From positions 1 through 8,344 of the forward strand of contig WLKR01000038.1 of assembly GCA_009701115.1 (NCBI GenBank): a stretch of DNA of 8,344 bases, written 5' to 3'. A program made the position numbers and the translations under genes. The stretch is from Actinomycetota bacterium. GTDB taxonomy: Bacteria > Actinomycetota > Acidimicrobiia > Acidimicrobiales > RAAP-2. Shown piece by piece: positions 1 to 5,731 of this stretch (the stretch's first letter is position 1; each line of letters starts with the position of its first letter). The notes under the pieces were generated by a model, which saw only the letters and a list, made by a program, of their open reading frames with translations, was not told the DNA's origin and made no database searches.

Positions 1-659
1 TGCGTAGTGAGATGGTCTCCCTCGACCTCGTCGATACCCTCACGTTCTCTGACGGCACCGGAGTTACCTTTCACGGCAGCCGCCCCGGGGTAAGCGAACT
101 AGATGTCACCGACAACCTCGTCACTCGAGCACTGGCCCTAGTGGGCCGGGAGGCTCGGGTCGAAGTCACCAAGCAAATCCCTCTCGGCGGGGGACTTGGT
201 GGGGGGAGTGCTGATGCGGCGGCCGTACTGCGCTGGGCCGGCTTCTCCGATCTGCTGGCCGCCGCCAAGCTCGGTGGCGACGTGCCCTTCTGCCTCCTCG
301 GTGGACGAGCACTGGTGGAGGGCATCGGCGAAATAGTTCGACCCCTCGACTTCGAGGCACGTACTGTCACGCTCTTTCTGCCAACTTTTTCTGTAAATAC
401 GGCCGAGTGTTACCGGGCCTTTGACGAGCTCGGTCAAGCGCCAAGTGGTCGGAACCATCTCACGGCGGCCGCTTGGAAGGTCGAGCCCCGATTGCAGGAA
501 CTCATGGGTTGGATCGACGCGAACTACGGCGCCAGCGTGCTGGCTGGTTCGGGTTCGACGGTTTTTGTGGAGGGCGACGTCCTGGACGGCACCGCAAGAA
601 TCGTGGAGTCGCCGGTCGGGCCGGTTGAAGTACTAGTAACCAGAACTATTCCGGCGTAG
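1..659 (+). CDS. ispE: 4-diphosphocytidyl-2-C-methyl-D-erythritol kinase, 5'-truncated by window edge
   Basis: IspE is the cytoplasmic ATP-dependent kinase that phosphorylates CDP-methylerythritol in the non-mevalonate (MEP) isoprenoid pathway. The frame is already open at base 3 and reads RSEMVSLDLVDT, matching the family's HxLxSxMxxxSLxD region, so the ATG at 12 is internal and the true start lies before the window. About 219 residues are visible; roughly 25-30 N-terminal residues, including the conserved active-site Lys, are missing. Counting from the Met at 12, the GHMP-kinase glycine loop PLGGGLGGGSADAA is at about residues 57-70, the GGDVPF segment with the likely catalytic Asp at 88-93, and the GHMP C-terminal motif LAGSGSTVF at 177-185. 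The stretch between the glycine loop and GGDVP is about nine residues shorter than I recall for mycobacterial IspE. Stop is TAG. The next gene is convergent. The family call is secure. Confidence 0.93.
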   Translation, partial: RSEMVSLDLVDTLTFSDGTGVTFHGSRPGVSELDVTDNLVTRALALVGREARVEVTKQIPLGGGLGGGSADAAAVLRWAGFSDLLAAAKLGGDVPFCLLGGRALVEGIGEIVRPLDFEARTVTLFLPTFSVNTAECYRAFDELGQAPSGRNHLTAAAWKVEPRLQELMGWIDANYGASVLAGSGSTVFVEGDVLDGTARIVESPVGPVEVLVTRTIPA

Positions 660-716
660 GCCAAAGCCCGCCGTGTTCGGTACGGTCGCTCGAGTGAAGT
701 ACTGCTGAAGTTGCGA

Positions 717-818
717 CTATTTGCCGGCGGCGCGACGCTGCCAGCGAGTCCGCTTCAGCATCTTCTTGTGCTTCTTCTTGCGCATGCGCTTGCGGCGCTT
801 CTTAATTAGTGAACCCAT
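717..818 (-). CDS. Small ribosomal subunit protein bS22 (AURKAIP1/COX24-domain protein), 33 aa
   Basis: This is a 33-residue, extremely basic protein: MGSLIKKRRKRMRKKKHKKM, then LKRTRWQRRAAGK. It closely matches the actinobacterial 33-residue protein (mycobacterial version begins MGSVIKKRRKRMSKKKH) identified as an extra small-subunit component, bS22, in mycobacterial ribosome structures. It shares the COX24/AURKAIP1 (mS38) domain of mitochondrial ribosomes. It should bind rRNA in the 30S subunit. The length is exactly that of the family, and the start ATG at 816-818 gives the conserved MGS N-terminus. A TACAAT -10 element ends only nine bases before the ATG and no ribosome-binding site is visible, pointing to leaderless or near-leaderless expression. 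In mycobacteria this gene lies near proC and galE2; here it stands alone between ispE and the ferredoxin gene. Automated gene callers easily miss a gene this short. Confidence 0.93.
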   Translation of the reverse strand: MGSLIKKRRKRMRKKKHKKMLKRTRWQRRAAGK

Positions 819-827
819 GGTTTGAAG

Positions 828-833
828 ATTGTA
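828..833 (-). promoter_or_regulatory. -10 element for bS22, probable leaderless transcript
   Basis: The minus strand reads TACAAT, five of six matches to TATAAT, with nine bases between it and the bS22 ATG. Transcription would begin within about three bases of the start codon, which agrees with the absence of a Shine-Dalgarno sequence. No convincing -35 hexamer is seen about 17 bases upstream. Confidence 0.5.
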
Positions 834-958
834 CTAGAAGTTCCGGGCGCCTCCGTTCTGGCGATTCCCCAGGCTCCCGAAATGTGTCGCCTCGCCTCCG
901 CTCTTATGCTTGAACGGACCCTCAGCGCAAGAAATTAGTCGTTGTCACTAACGGAACT

Positions 959-1042
959 ATGAGATCTCGACGCCCTATCGCCACCACGCTCCTCGCGCTT
1001 CTGCTCCCCGTTGGTAGGACGACATCAACGACGGTGCCGTAG
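959..1042 (+). CDS. Possible 27-aa secreted peptide or signal-peptide remnant
   Basis: A short frame reads MRSRRPIATTLLALLLPVG then RTTSTTVP and stop (TAG). It has the layout of an export signal: a basic n-region (RSRR), a hydrophobic core (about residues 7-19), then a small threonine/serine-rich stretch. That resembles the start of the threonine-rich secreted protein encoded at 4022-4381. A weak GGA lies five bases before the ATG. The stop sits inside a perfect hairpin that also holds the ferredoxin stop from the other strand. It could be a genuine micro-peptide, the leftover 5' end of a lost secreted-protein gene, or chance. No homologue is recognised and no clear promoter is seen. This is the only coding-like content in the 819-1045 intergenic stretch apart from the bS22 promoter. 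Confidence 0.25.
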   Translation: MRSRRPIATTLLALLLPVGRTTSTTVP

Positions 1043-1052
1043 TTTCTACGGC
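1036..1052. terminator. Perfect 7-bp hairpin covering the ferredoxin stop codon
   Basis: GCCGTAG, a TTT loop, then CTACGGC form a perfect inverted repeat. The ferredoxin stop TAG (minus, 1046-1048) and the stop of the small plus-strand ORF (TAG, 1040-1042) lie in opposite arms. As the 3' end of the seven-gene minus-strand operon it is a natural terminator or 3'-end stabiliser. It lacks an adjacent U-run on the minus strand; on the plus strand a T6 run lies 13 bases downstream, too far for a textbook intrinsic terminator. A second overlapping palindrome, CGGCT-G-AGCCG (1049-1059), shares an arm. Confidence 0.45.
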
Positions 1053-1282
1053 TGAGCCGCAATGATTTTTTGCACCGTGAGGGCCTGACGGGGGCATCCG
1101 CGCACGGCGAGCTGGGCCGAACGACGAAGTTCGCGATCACTCTGAGGGAAGGCTTCAGCCTGCAAGATCGGGTAACCCCATTCGTCAAGCGTTACGAGTT
1201 CGGGCGCTAACTCGGCACAGTGGCCAAAACCGTCACAGCGAATGGGGTCAACGACAATTCGAAACGTTACGGTGCGACGCAT
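1046..1282 (-). CDS. Single-cluster ferredoxin ([3Fe-4S]-type pattern), 78 aa
   Basis: This is a small cytoplasmic electron carrier. The cluster pattern is Cys16-x5-Cys22 (CDGFGHC) with a distant Cys63-Pro (GCPRQAL), the C-x2-X-x2-C...CP layout of actinobacterial one-cluster ferredoxins that often serve P450s and other oxidoreductases. The middle position, a fourth cysteine in [4Fe-4S] proteins, is Phe19 here, which favours [3Fe-4S]. The acidic segment (ELAPELVTLDEWG, 24-36) and length are typical. The ATG at 1280-1282 is chosen because it forms a TAATG overlap with the NuoF-like stop and has GGAG eight bases upstream. A GTG nine bases further upstream would sit inside that GGAG and is less likely. 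It is the last gene of the operon, so its likely partner is the NuoF-like protein or the haem membrane protein. Confidence 0.87.
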   Translation of the reverse strand: MRRTVTFRIVVDPIRCDGFGHCAELAPELVTLDEWGYPILQAEAFPQSDRELRRSAQLAVRGCPRQALTVQKIIAAQP

Positions 1283-2550
1283 TATTCCCACTCCAAATCT
1301 TTGACATCACTCTGGTGCGGGATATAGCTGACCCGCGGACTCTGGGCGAACTGACAGGGATGGCCGGCGGCGTGATGATTGAAATCCTCCGCGAAGACGT
1401 TGAGGGCCGTACGCACAAAGCGAATAACACCGTCGGGGTGGCGGCAGGCGCCACGGCCCTCAACGACGTCGCTCCGGCTCGAGAGACGTGCCAGTGACTG
1501 GGTGGCATTGCGGCCCGAGGCCAGGGCCTTGAGGTCTTCGGCCATCGCGGGCAGACCAAAAGCACAGGGCCCACACTGCCGGGCACTCTCTTTGGCCATG
1601 TAGTCAACGATGCGAGCGCACTCGGCGACGCCACAGCTCTCGTGGGGTAGCGCCATGATCACGCCGGCCCCGGTGCCGGCCCCGAAGGGCCGGAGCGAGT
1701 CGTCGTCGAAGCCGACATCGAGATGCTTACCGTCGAGCCACGTTCCGCCGTAGCCACCGAGCAGGAGGGCCCGTGGTTCGTAGGTAATACCCGCGCCCAC
1801 CAGGATCGAACGGATTGGCGTGCCGTAGGGCACTTCAACTACGAGAGCCTTGCCGTTACCCGTTACTGAAGTCACCGTGGTGCCGGGCCGCGTCGCGGTG
1901 CCGACGCTACGGAACCACTCGGCCCCGTGTCGGGCAATCAGACCAATATTGGCGTGCGTCTCGGCGTTGTCGAGCAGGACGCCACCGCGACCAATCTGAA
2001 GGATCGAGGGTCGCGTGGGGCGATACTGCGGCAGAGTCTCATTGTTGTTGAGCCAGTGAACCAGCGCCGACTCTTCTCCGGCGACGTATCGCCCCGGGGG
2101 TGACTGCACTTCGAAGCTCGGTCCCTGGAGTCGCTTGGCGCCGCGCTGGGCGATGGCCGCTTTTACTTGAGCGATTGTCTTTACGTGTTCACGAGCGATA
2201 CAGACAATGACTGAGTCGGCGTTTAAGAGATTGGCCAGGACCATGGCCCCGTCGAGTACGAGGTGGGGATTGGTCGCGAGCAGCATGCGGTCCTTGTGGG
2301 CCGCCGGCTCACCCTCCATGGCGTTGACGACAACGTACCGGGTGGCTCGACGTTGCTGGAGTAAGAACTCCACCTTCTTGGCGGTCGGAAATGCCGCGCC
2401 CCCGCGACCAGTAATGCCCGATTCGCGCAAGACGGCAATGGAGATGGCGAGTCCTCCAATCGCCCCGAAGTTGTCCTCGTGCTCGGTCAAGTTTTTCGGA
2501 TGGTCGAGGTGATTGGCCAGTACGCGTCGCGTGGTGAGTTCCAGGGTCAC
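1282..2550 (-). CDS. NuoF-like flavin/Fe-S NAD(P)H dehydrogenase subunit (51-kDa family with SLBB domain), 422 aa
   Basis: The protein resembles the NADH-binding, FMN- and Fe-S-carrying subunit of complex I (NuoF) and related hydrogenase subunits. From the GTG start: GRGGAAFPT (49-57) and NAMEGEP..KDR (76-88) form the FMN/NADH region, YVAGEESAL (155-163) is the second flavin motif, SVTGNGK (228-234) begins the SLBB-like part, and ESARQCGPC (321-329) with GAC (367-369) forms the Fe-S end. In NuoF the cluster motif is SCGxCxPC; here the first Cys is Ala323, leaving Cys326, Cys329 and Cys369, with extra Cys306 and Cys311 nearby. No other complex I genes are present, so this is not respiratory NuoF. 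The likely role is to feed electrons to the adjacent haem membrane protein and ferredoxin. GTG at 2548-2550 lies two bases after the preceding stop with AAGGG upstream; an earlier in-frame ATG would overlap the membrane-protein gene and add unlike sequence. Confidence 0.86.
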   Translation of the reverse strand: MTLELTTRRVLANHLDHPKNLTEHEDNFGAIGGLAISIAVLRESGITGRGGAAFPTAKKVEFLLQQRRATRYVVVNAMEGEPAAHKDRMLLATNPHLVLDGAMVLANLLNADSVIVCIAREHVKTIAQVKAAIAQRGAKRLQGPSFEVQSPPGRYVAGEESALVHWLNNNETLPQYRPTRPSILQIGRGGVLLDNAETHANIGLIARHGAEWFRSVGTATRPGTTVTSVTGNGKALVVEVPYGTPIRSILVGAGITYEPRALLLGGYGGTWLDGKHLDVGFDDDSLRPFGAGTGAGVIMALPHESCGVAECARIVDYMAKESARQCGPCAFGLPAMAEDLKALASGRNATQSLARLSSRSDVVEGRGACRHPDGVIRFVRTALNVFAEDFNHHAAGHPCQFAQSPRVSYIPHQSDVKDLEWE

Positions 2551-2552
2551 GG

Positions 2553-3140
2553 TTATCGACCCTTCGACTGTTTGAGTGGAGAGAGGGCCGTGCGACCAAC
2601 GGCCCGTTCGGGACGGCCCACAATGCGCCAAACCGTGGCTAGGAGAACTACGGCCACGCAACTACCGAGCACGATGAGCCCCCACCGAGAGCGCTCGTCC
2701 GTTCCGACGAGGTAGGAGTGGATGGCCGCCGCAATAAAGCTGGCGTAACTCGAGAAGTGAATCGCCCGCCACGCGCGAGGGTCGATGCGTTCCTTGAGTT
2801 GGCTGGAGAGCCAGACGGCCAGCATGAGGTCCAGCGCGACCGTGCCAATGGCGACGGGTAGTCGCTTGTAGTTCGAGGTCATTGGCACCACGGCCGAGAT
2901 CCAGTGGATGTTGACGTAGGTGTCGATGACTGTGGTCACGACGTGAATGGCTACGAAGATCATGGCGAGGAGCGAAATCGAACGGTGCATCTCGGTGATC
3001 TCGAAACGCCCGACGCGACGTCCACCGACGCGAGTGGAAATCAAAATGCCCAGCACGATGACGAGAGTGAGCATCACGAGAGAGATGACGCCGCTGATGC
3101 GCGAGGTGTACCAGATGTACGGAGAAGTAAGGGCAATCAC
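2553..3140 (-). CDS. Ferric-reductase-like transmembrane haem protein, 195 aa
   Basis: This is an integral membrane protein with five predicted helices, at about residues 10-35, 52-76, 94-115, 126-146 and 152-172. Two histidine pairs lie on helices 2 and 4: His52/His66 and His128/His141. That is the bis-haem arrangement of the ferric-reductase-like domain (FRD, NOX, MsrQ relatives), which moves electrons across the membrane. It lacks the C-terminal FAD/NAD-binding domain of full ferric reductases, so a separate protein, most simply the NuoF-like product of the next gene, must supply electrons. GTG at 3138-3140 is the start: it forms a GTGA overlap with the apbE stop and has a perfect AGGAGG seven bases upstream. 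An open frame extends further upstream, but there it is only antisense-like arginine-rich sequence over apbE. The final electron acceptor is not evident. Confidence 0.88.
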   Translation of the reverse strand: MIALTSPYIWYTSRISGVISLVMLTLVIVLGILISTRVGGRRVGRFEITEMHRSISLLAMIFVAIHVVTTVIDTYVNIHWISAVVPMTSNYKRLPVAIGTVALDLMLAVWLSSQLKERIDPRAWRAIHFSSYASFIAAAIHSYLVGTDERSRWGLIVLGSCVAVVLLATVWRIVGRPERAVGRTALSPLKQSKGR

Positions 3141-4018
3141 GATGCAACCTCCTGGGGCCACCCACCCACGCACAGCACTTTGCCGTCGTGGTCTACAAAA
3201 CGTGCGGCCCAACCGGCCTGGGTCACGTAGTACAGCGCTTCTTCGCCCCACAGCAGTGACGCGGTGCTGAGGGCGTTGGCGGTGAGGCACGAGTCGGCCG
3301 CCACTGAGACGGTGCGCCACGGTGATATCACGGGTGCCCCCGTGCGGGGGTCGATGATGTGGTGAGCGCGACCAGTGCCGGTGGACCAGTTGCGAACCAG
3401 CGTGGAAGAAGTGGCAACTCCGCCGGAGGTAATGCCGATCGGGGCGCCAATGTGTTCGGCGTCTTCGGCTACGCCGACGGACCACGGCCGGACCGCGCCA
3501 CCCACGGCGACGTCACCACCGAGTTCGACGAGTACGGGCGTGTGGCGGCCAACTTCTCTCGCCACCTGGTCGGCGACGAATGCTTTGGCGCTGGCCCCAA
3601 AGTCCAGCCGCACCCCGTTGGGTGAAAGTCGACGAGTGTCGCGATCGAGTGCAACGGAAAGGAATGATGCCGCGGGGCTCACCGAGGGTGGTTCCGAGCG
3701 ACCATCGCGTTGCACGTCGTCGATGTCGGCGTCGTAGCCCCAGGCTTCGAGGGCGTCCAGGACCGTAGGGGTGCAAAGACCTTCGGATACGTCGTAGGAC
3801 TCGAGGGCGGCGTCAAAGAATGCGATGAACTCTTCGGAGACTTCGCGCGTCCCCCACGGGTTGGCGTTAATCGCGCTGAGCTCGGATGTTGGAAGAAATC
3901 GGTTCACGGTTTGATCACCGGCCGCTACCCATCGCCACAGTGTCTCTTCGGCCAGGGTGGCGTAGTTCTCATTGTCGACGGCCAATGTGCCGCTGACGCC
4001 CCAGGTGGTAAAGCGCAC
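3137..4018 (-). CDS. apbE: FAD:protein FMN transferase (ApbE family), 293 aa
   Basis: ApbE enzymes use FAD to attach FMN through a phosphoester bond to Ser/Thr of target proteins in envelope redox systems. Family motifs in order: NRFLPTSELSAIN (39-51), LDFGASAKAFVAD (138-150), ELGGDV (165-170), SGGVATSS (198-205), HHIIDPRTGAP (219-229) and LTANALSTA (245-253). In the last motif the usual metal-binding Asp of xADALxTA is Asn248, a change I associate with actinobacterial relatives. No signal peptide or lipobox is visible, whereas many Gram-negative ApbE proteins are exported lipoproteins, so the site of flavinylation is uncertain. Start is GTG, three bases after the stop of the threonine-rich gene; no strong ribosome-binding site is seen, suggesting translational coupling. 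Its stop overlaps the haem-protein start (GTGA). Family assignment is firm; the target is unknown. Confidence 0.93.
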   Translation of the reverse strand: MRFTTWGVSGTLAVDNENYATLAEETLWRWVAAGDQTVNRFLPTSELSAINANPWGTREVSEEFIAFFDAALESYDVSEGLCTPTVLDALEAWGYDADIDDVQRDGRSEPPSVSPAASFLSVALDRDTRRLSPNGVRLDFGASAKAFVADQVAREVGRHTPVLVELGGDVAVGGAVRPWSVGVAEDAEHIGAPIGITSGGVATSSTLVRNWSTGTGRAHHIIDPRTGAPVISPWRTVSVAADSCLTANALSTASLLWGEEALYYVTQAGWAARFVDHDGKVLCVGGWPQEVAS

Positions 4019-4021
4019 GGA

Positions 4022-4381
4022 CTACCAGCAGCCCAAAAATTGACCCGAGGCACTGGTGTGGCACGTGGTGGGGTGCGTTACCGGCACCGTTACTGGGGGT
4101 GTCCAGACAGTTGTCGTTGTGTGGGGACCAGTCGTGGTGGTGTGTTGGCCCGGAGTCGTCGTCGTGGCGTGGCCCGGTGTCGTTGTTGTGGGGTGACTAA
4201 CCGGCGTGGTCGTTGTGGTGTTGAGGGGAGTCGTCGTGGTCGCGGGGGTGGCTGCGGCGTGCGACATGAGCCCAACGCCAACGCCACCGGAGGCGGCGGC
4301 GAAGACGAAGACAGACTGAGCAATACGGCGCGACCGGTCAATGCGTCGGTCTCGTAGGGCACTTGGCGGACGATTGTTCAT
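4022..4381 (-). CDS. Threonine-rich secreted or membrane-anchored low-complexity protein, 119 aa
   Basis: No named family is recognised. A basic N-terminus rich in Arg (residues 1-19) precedes a hydrophobic segment (20-39) ending SHAAA, a possible signal-peptidase site near residue 44. If uncleaved, the segment would be a membrane anchor. Residues 47-101 are a threonine/proline linker made of TTTTP-like units. The last 16 residues are different: TTCHTSASGQFLGCW, with Cys107 and Cys118 able to form a disulfide. Thr109-Ser110-Ala111-Ser112 matches the end of the ApbE flavinylation motif Dxx[ST][GS]A[ST], but Thr106 replaces the Asp. The gene starts 12 bases after the kinase stop and ends three bases before apbE, so it is inside the operon. 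The likely role is an extracytoplasmic partner or flavin acceptor of the redox module; this is inference only. Confidence 0.72.
   Translation of the reverse strand: MNNRPPSALRDRRIDRSRRIAQSVFVFAAASGGVGVGLMSHAAATPATTTTPLNTTTTTPVSHPTTTTPGHATTTTPGQHTTTTGPHTTTTVWTPPVTVPVTHPTTCHTSASGQFLGCW
4082..4243. repeat. Degenerate threonine-codon repeat tract
   Basis: This tract encodes the TTTTP-like linker of the threonine-rich protein. The plus strand is strongly G/T-rich, with repeated gtcgtt, gtggtg and similar units. Unit boundaries are irregular (runs of four to five Thr separated by P, GH, GQH or GPH), so this is a drifting low-complexity tract and not an exact tandem array. Length variation between strains would be expected. 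Confidence 0.55.
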
Positions 4382-4393
4382 GGCTCTAACTCT

Positions 4394-5731
4394 CTACTTT
4401 GCTTCGGGAATTTCTAAGGTGAAGGCTGCCCCACCCAGGGTGTCGGAACTGCCAACGCGAATGGCGCCGCGCGCCTCGCTGGCGACTTGGGCCACGATGG
4501 CCAGACCCAACCCCGAGCCGGGCATGGACCGCGCCGACGGGCTGCGCCAGAAGCGATCAAAGATGAAGGCCTGCTCGGCCTCGGGAATACCGGGGCCGTT
4601 GTCTTCCACGCGAACGGTGCCGTGGCGAACATCGACCTGCACCCGTCCACCGACGGGGGAGAACTTGATGGCGTTCCCGAGGAGATTGTTAATGGCCCGG
4701 GCGAGGCGATCGCGACGAGCGACCACGGTCGAGGGTGACGATGTCAGTTCAATCGTGATGTCCTTAGTGCGGGCGTGGGTGCGAGCGAGGTCCACAGCCT
4801 CTTGAACGAGATCATCGAGGTGAAGAGCCACCATGGTTCCTTCGCTACTTTCGCCGCGAGAGAGTTCGCCGAGGTCAGTGACGAGTGCGGCCAGTTCGTC
4901 GACTTGAACAATCATGTCGGCAACGAGCTGCTGGCGATCTTCTGGTGAGAGGCGATCAATCTGTTGGAGTACTTGGGCGTTAGTGCGCAGCGAAGTCAAC
5001 GGTGTTCGCAACTCGTGGCTGGCGTCGAGCACCAGTTGGCGCTGCAGTCGTTGACTGGTTTCCACCGTCGTCATGAGTTTGTTGAACGTGCGACGGAGTC
5101 GACCCAATTCGTCCTGACCGCCCTCATCGAGGCGTTGGGCCAAATCGGTCGTGTCGGCAATCTCTTCGATGTCGTCAGTCACCGACTCGAGGGGGGCGAG
5201 AGCCGCCCGCGCCGCGAGATAACCCAACAGGGCGGCTAAGAGCACGCCGAGCAGCGTGAGCAATGTAAGTGCTCGAGCGAGCGAGGAGAGCTGGTGGCGC
5301 TGGCCAGTGATGTCACTGGTGAAGACCTGGGCGGCGTTCTGAGTGAGAACGCACTCATCTTGCGCACAGGGAATCTCCGTTCCGGCCGGAACCGGTACGA
5401 CGTACTCGCGGAAGGTGGACTCCCCGACGCTCACCGTGAGGAAGCGGGGGGAGAGTTGATTGCGGGCCACGTCGATGACGGCAGCCTCGACGGGAATCTT
5501 GCGGCCACCGTAGACCGAGCCGTCGGCGAGGATCAGTTCGAATCCCGATCCACGAGCGTGCTCGGCGTCTTCGTCACCGTACGACGGCGCTGAGGCGGTG
5601 TGAACCAGCGAGTCGTCCACCGACTGAAAGATGGCGTGTCGAGAGATGAGAAATGCCGTGCCACAGGCCAGCGCAATAGCCAAACTGACGGCCACCGAAG
5701 AGGCCACGACGACGCGGACACGAAACGTCAT
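4394..5731 (-). CDS. Sensor histidine kinase (MprB-like, HAMP + HisKA + HATPase), 445 aa
   Basis: This is a membrane kinase of a two-component system. Order: TM1 (about 7-29), extracytoplasmic sensor domain (30-150), TM2 (about 152-177), HAMP linker (177-229), H-box DASHELRTP with phosphorylatable His239, N-box NNLLGNAIKFSP (348-359), G1 DNGPGIP (377-383), F-box FDRFWR (391-396) and G2 GSGLGLAI (405-412). All catalytic motifs are intact. Layout and the MTFRVRV start resemble mycobacterial MprB. The sensor domain holds Cys122 and Cys127 (PCAQDEC), a CX4C pair that could respond to redox state or metal. Its ATG overlaps the regulator's stop (ATGA). The gene is followed after 12 bases by the threonine-rich gene, which places sensor and redox genes on one transcript. 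The stimulus is unknown. Confidence 0.95.
   Translation of the reverse strand: MTFRVRVVVASSVAVSLAIALACGTAFLISRHAIFQSVDDSLVHTASAPSYGDEDAEHARGSGFELILADGSVYGGRKIPVEAAVIDVARNQLSPRFLTVSVGESTFREYVVPVPAGTEIPCAQDECVLTQNAAQVFTSDITGQRHQLSSLARALTLLTLLGVLLAALLGYLAARAALAPLESVTDDIEEIADTTDLAQRLDEGGQDELGRLRRTFNKLMTTVETSQRLQRQLVLDASHELRTPLTSLRTNAQVLQQIDRLSPEDRQQLVADMIVQVDELAALVTDLGELSRGESSEGTMVALHLDDLVQEAVDLARTHARTKDITIELTSSPSTVVARRDRLARAINNLLGNAIKFSPVGGRVQVDVRHGTVRVEDNGPGIPEAEQAFIFDRFWRSPSARSMPGSGLGLAIVAQVASEARGAIRVGSSDTLGGAAFTLEIPEAK

Noticed and set aside
660..716. CCGT-GTTCGGT-ACGG hairpin between ispE and bS22 as a bidirectional terminator
   Set aside because: The stem has only four base pairs and no T-run on either strand.
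1282..2550. NuoF as part of respiratory complex I
   Set aside because: No other nuo genes are nearby, the Fe-S motif differs, and the neighbours are ApbE/FRD/ferredoxin.
2551..2661. Longer start (ATG at 2661) for the NuoF-like gene
   Set aside because: It would overlap the end of the haem-protein gene by over 100 bases and add sequence unlike the family; GTG at 2550, two bases after the stop, fits better.
3141..3485. Upstream extension of the haem membrane protein to 3485
   Set aside because: The added 115 residues are Arg/His-rich and antiparallel-free overlap of apbE in another frame. GTG at 3140 has a perfect AGGAGG and a GTGA junction.
3710..4357. Plus-strand 215-codon frame, Gly/Val-rich at its end
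   Set aside because: It is the reverse complement of apbE and the threonine repeat tract; its composition mirrors Thr codons read backwards and it has no motifs.
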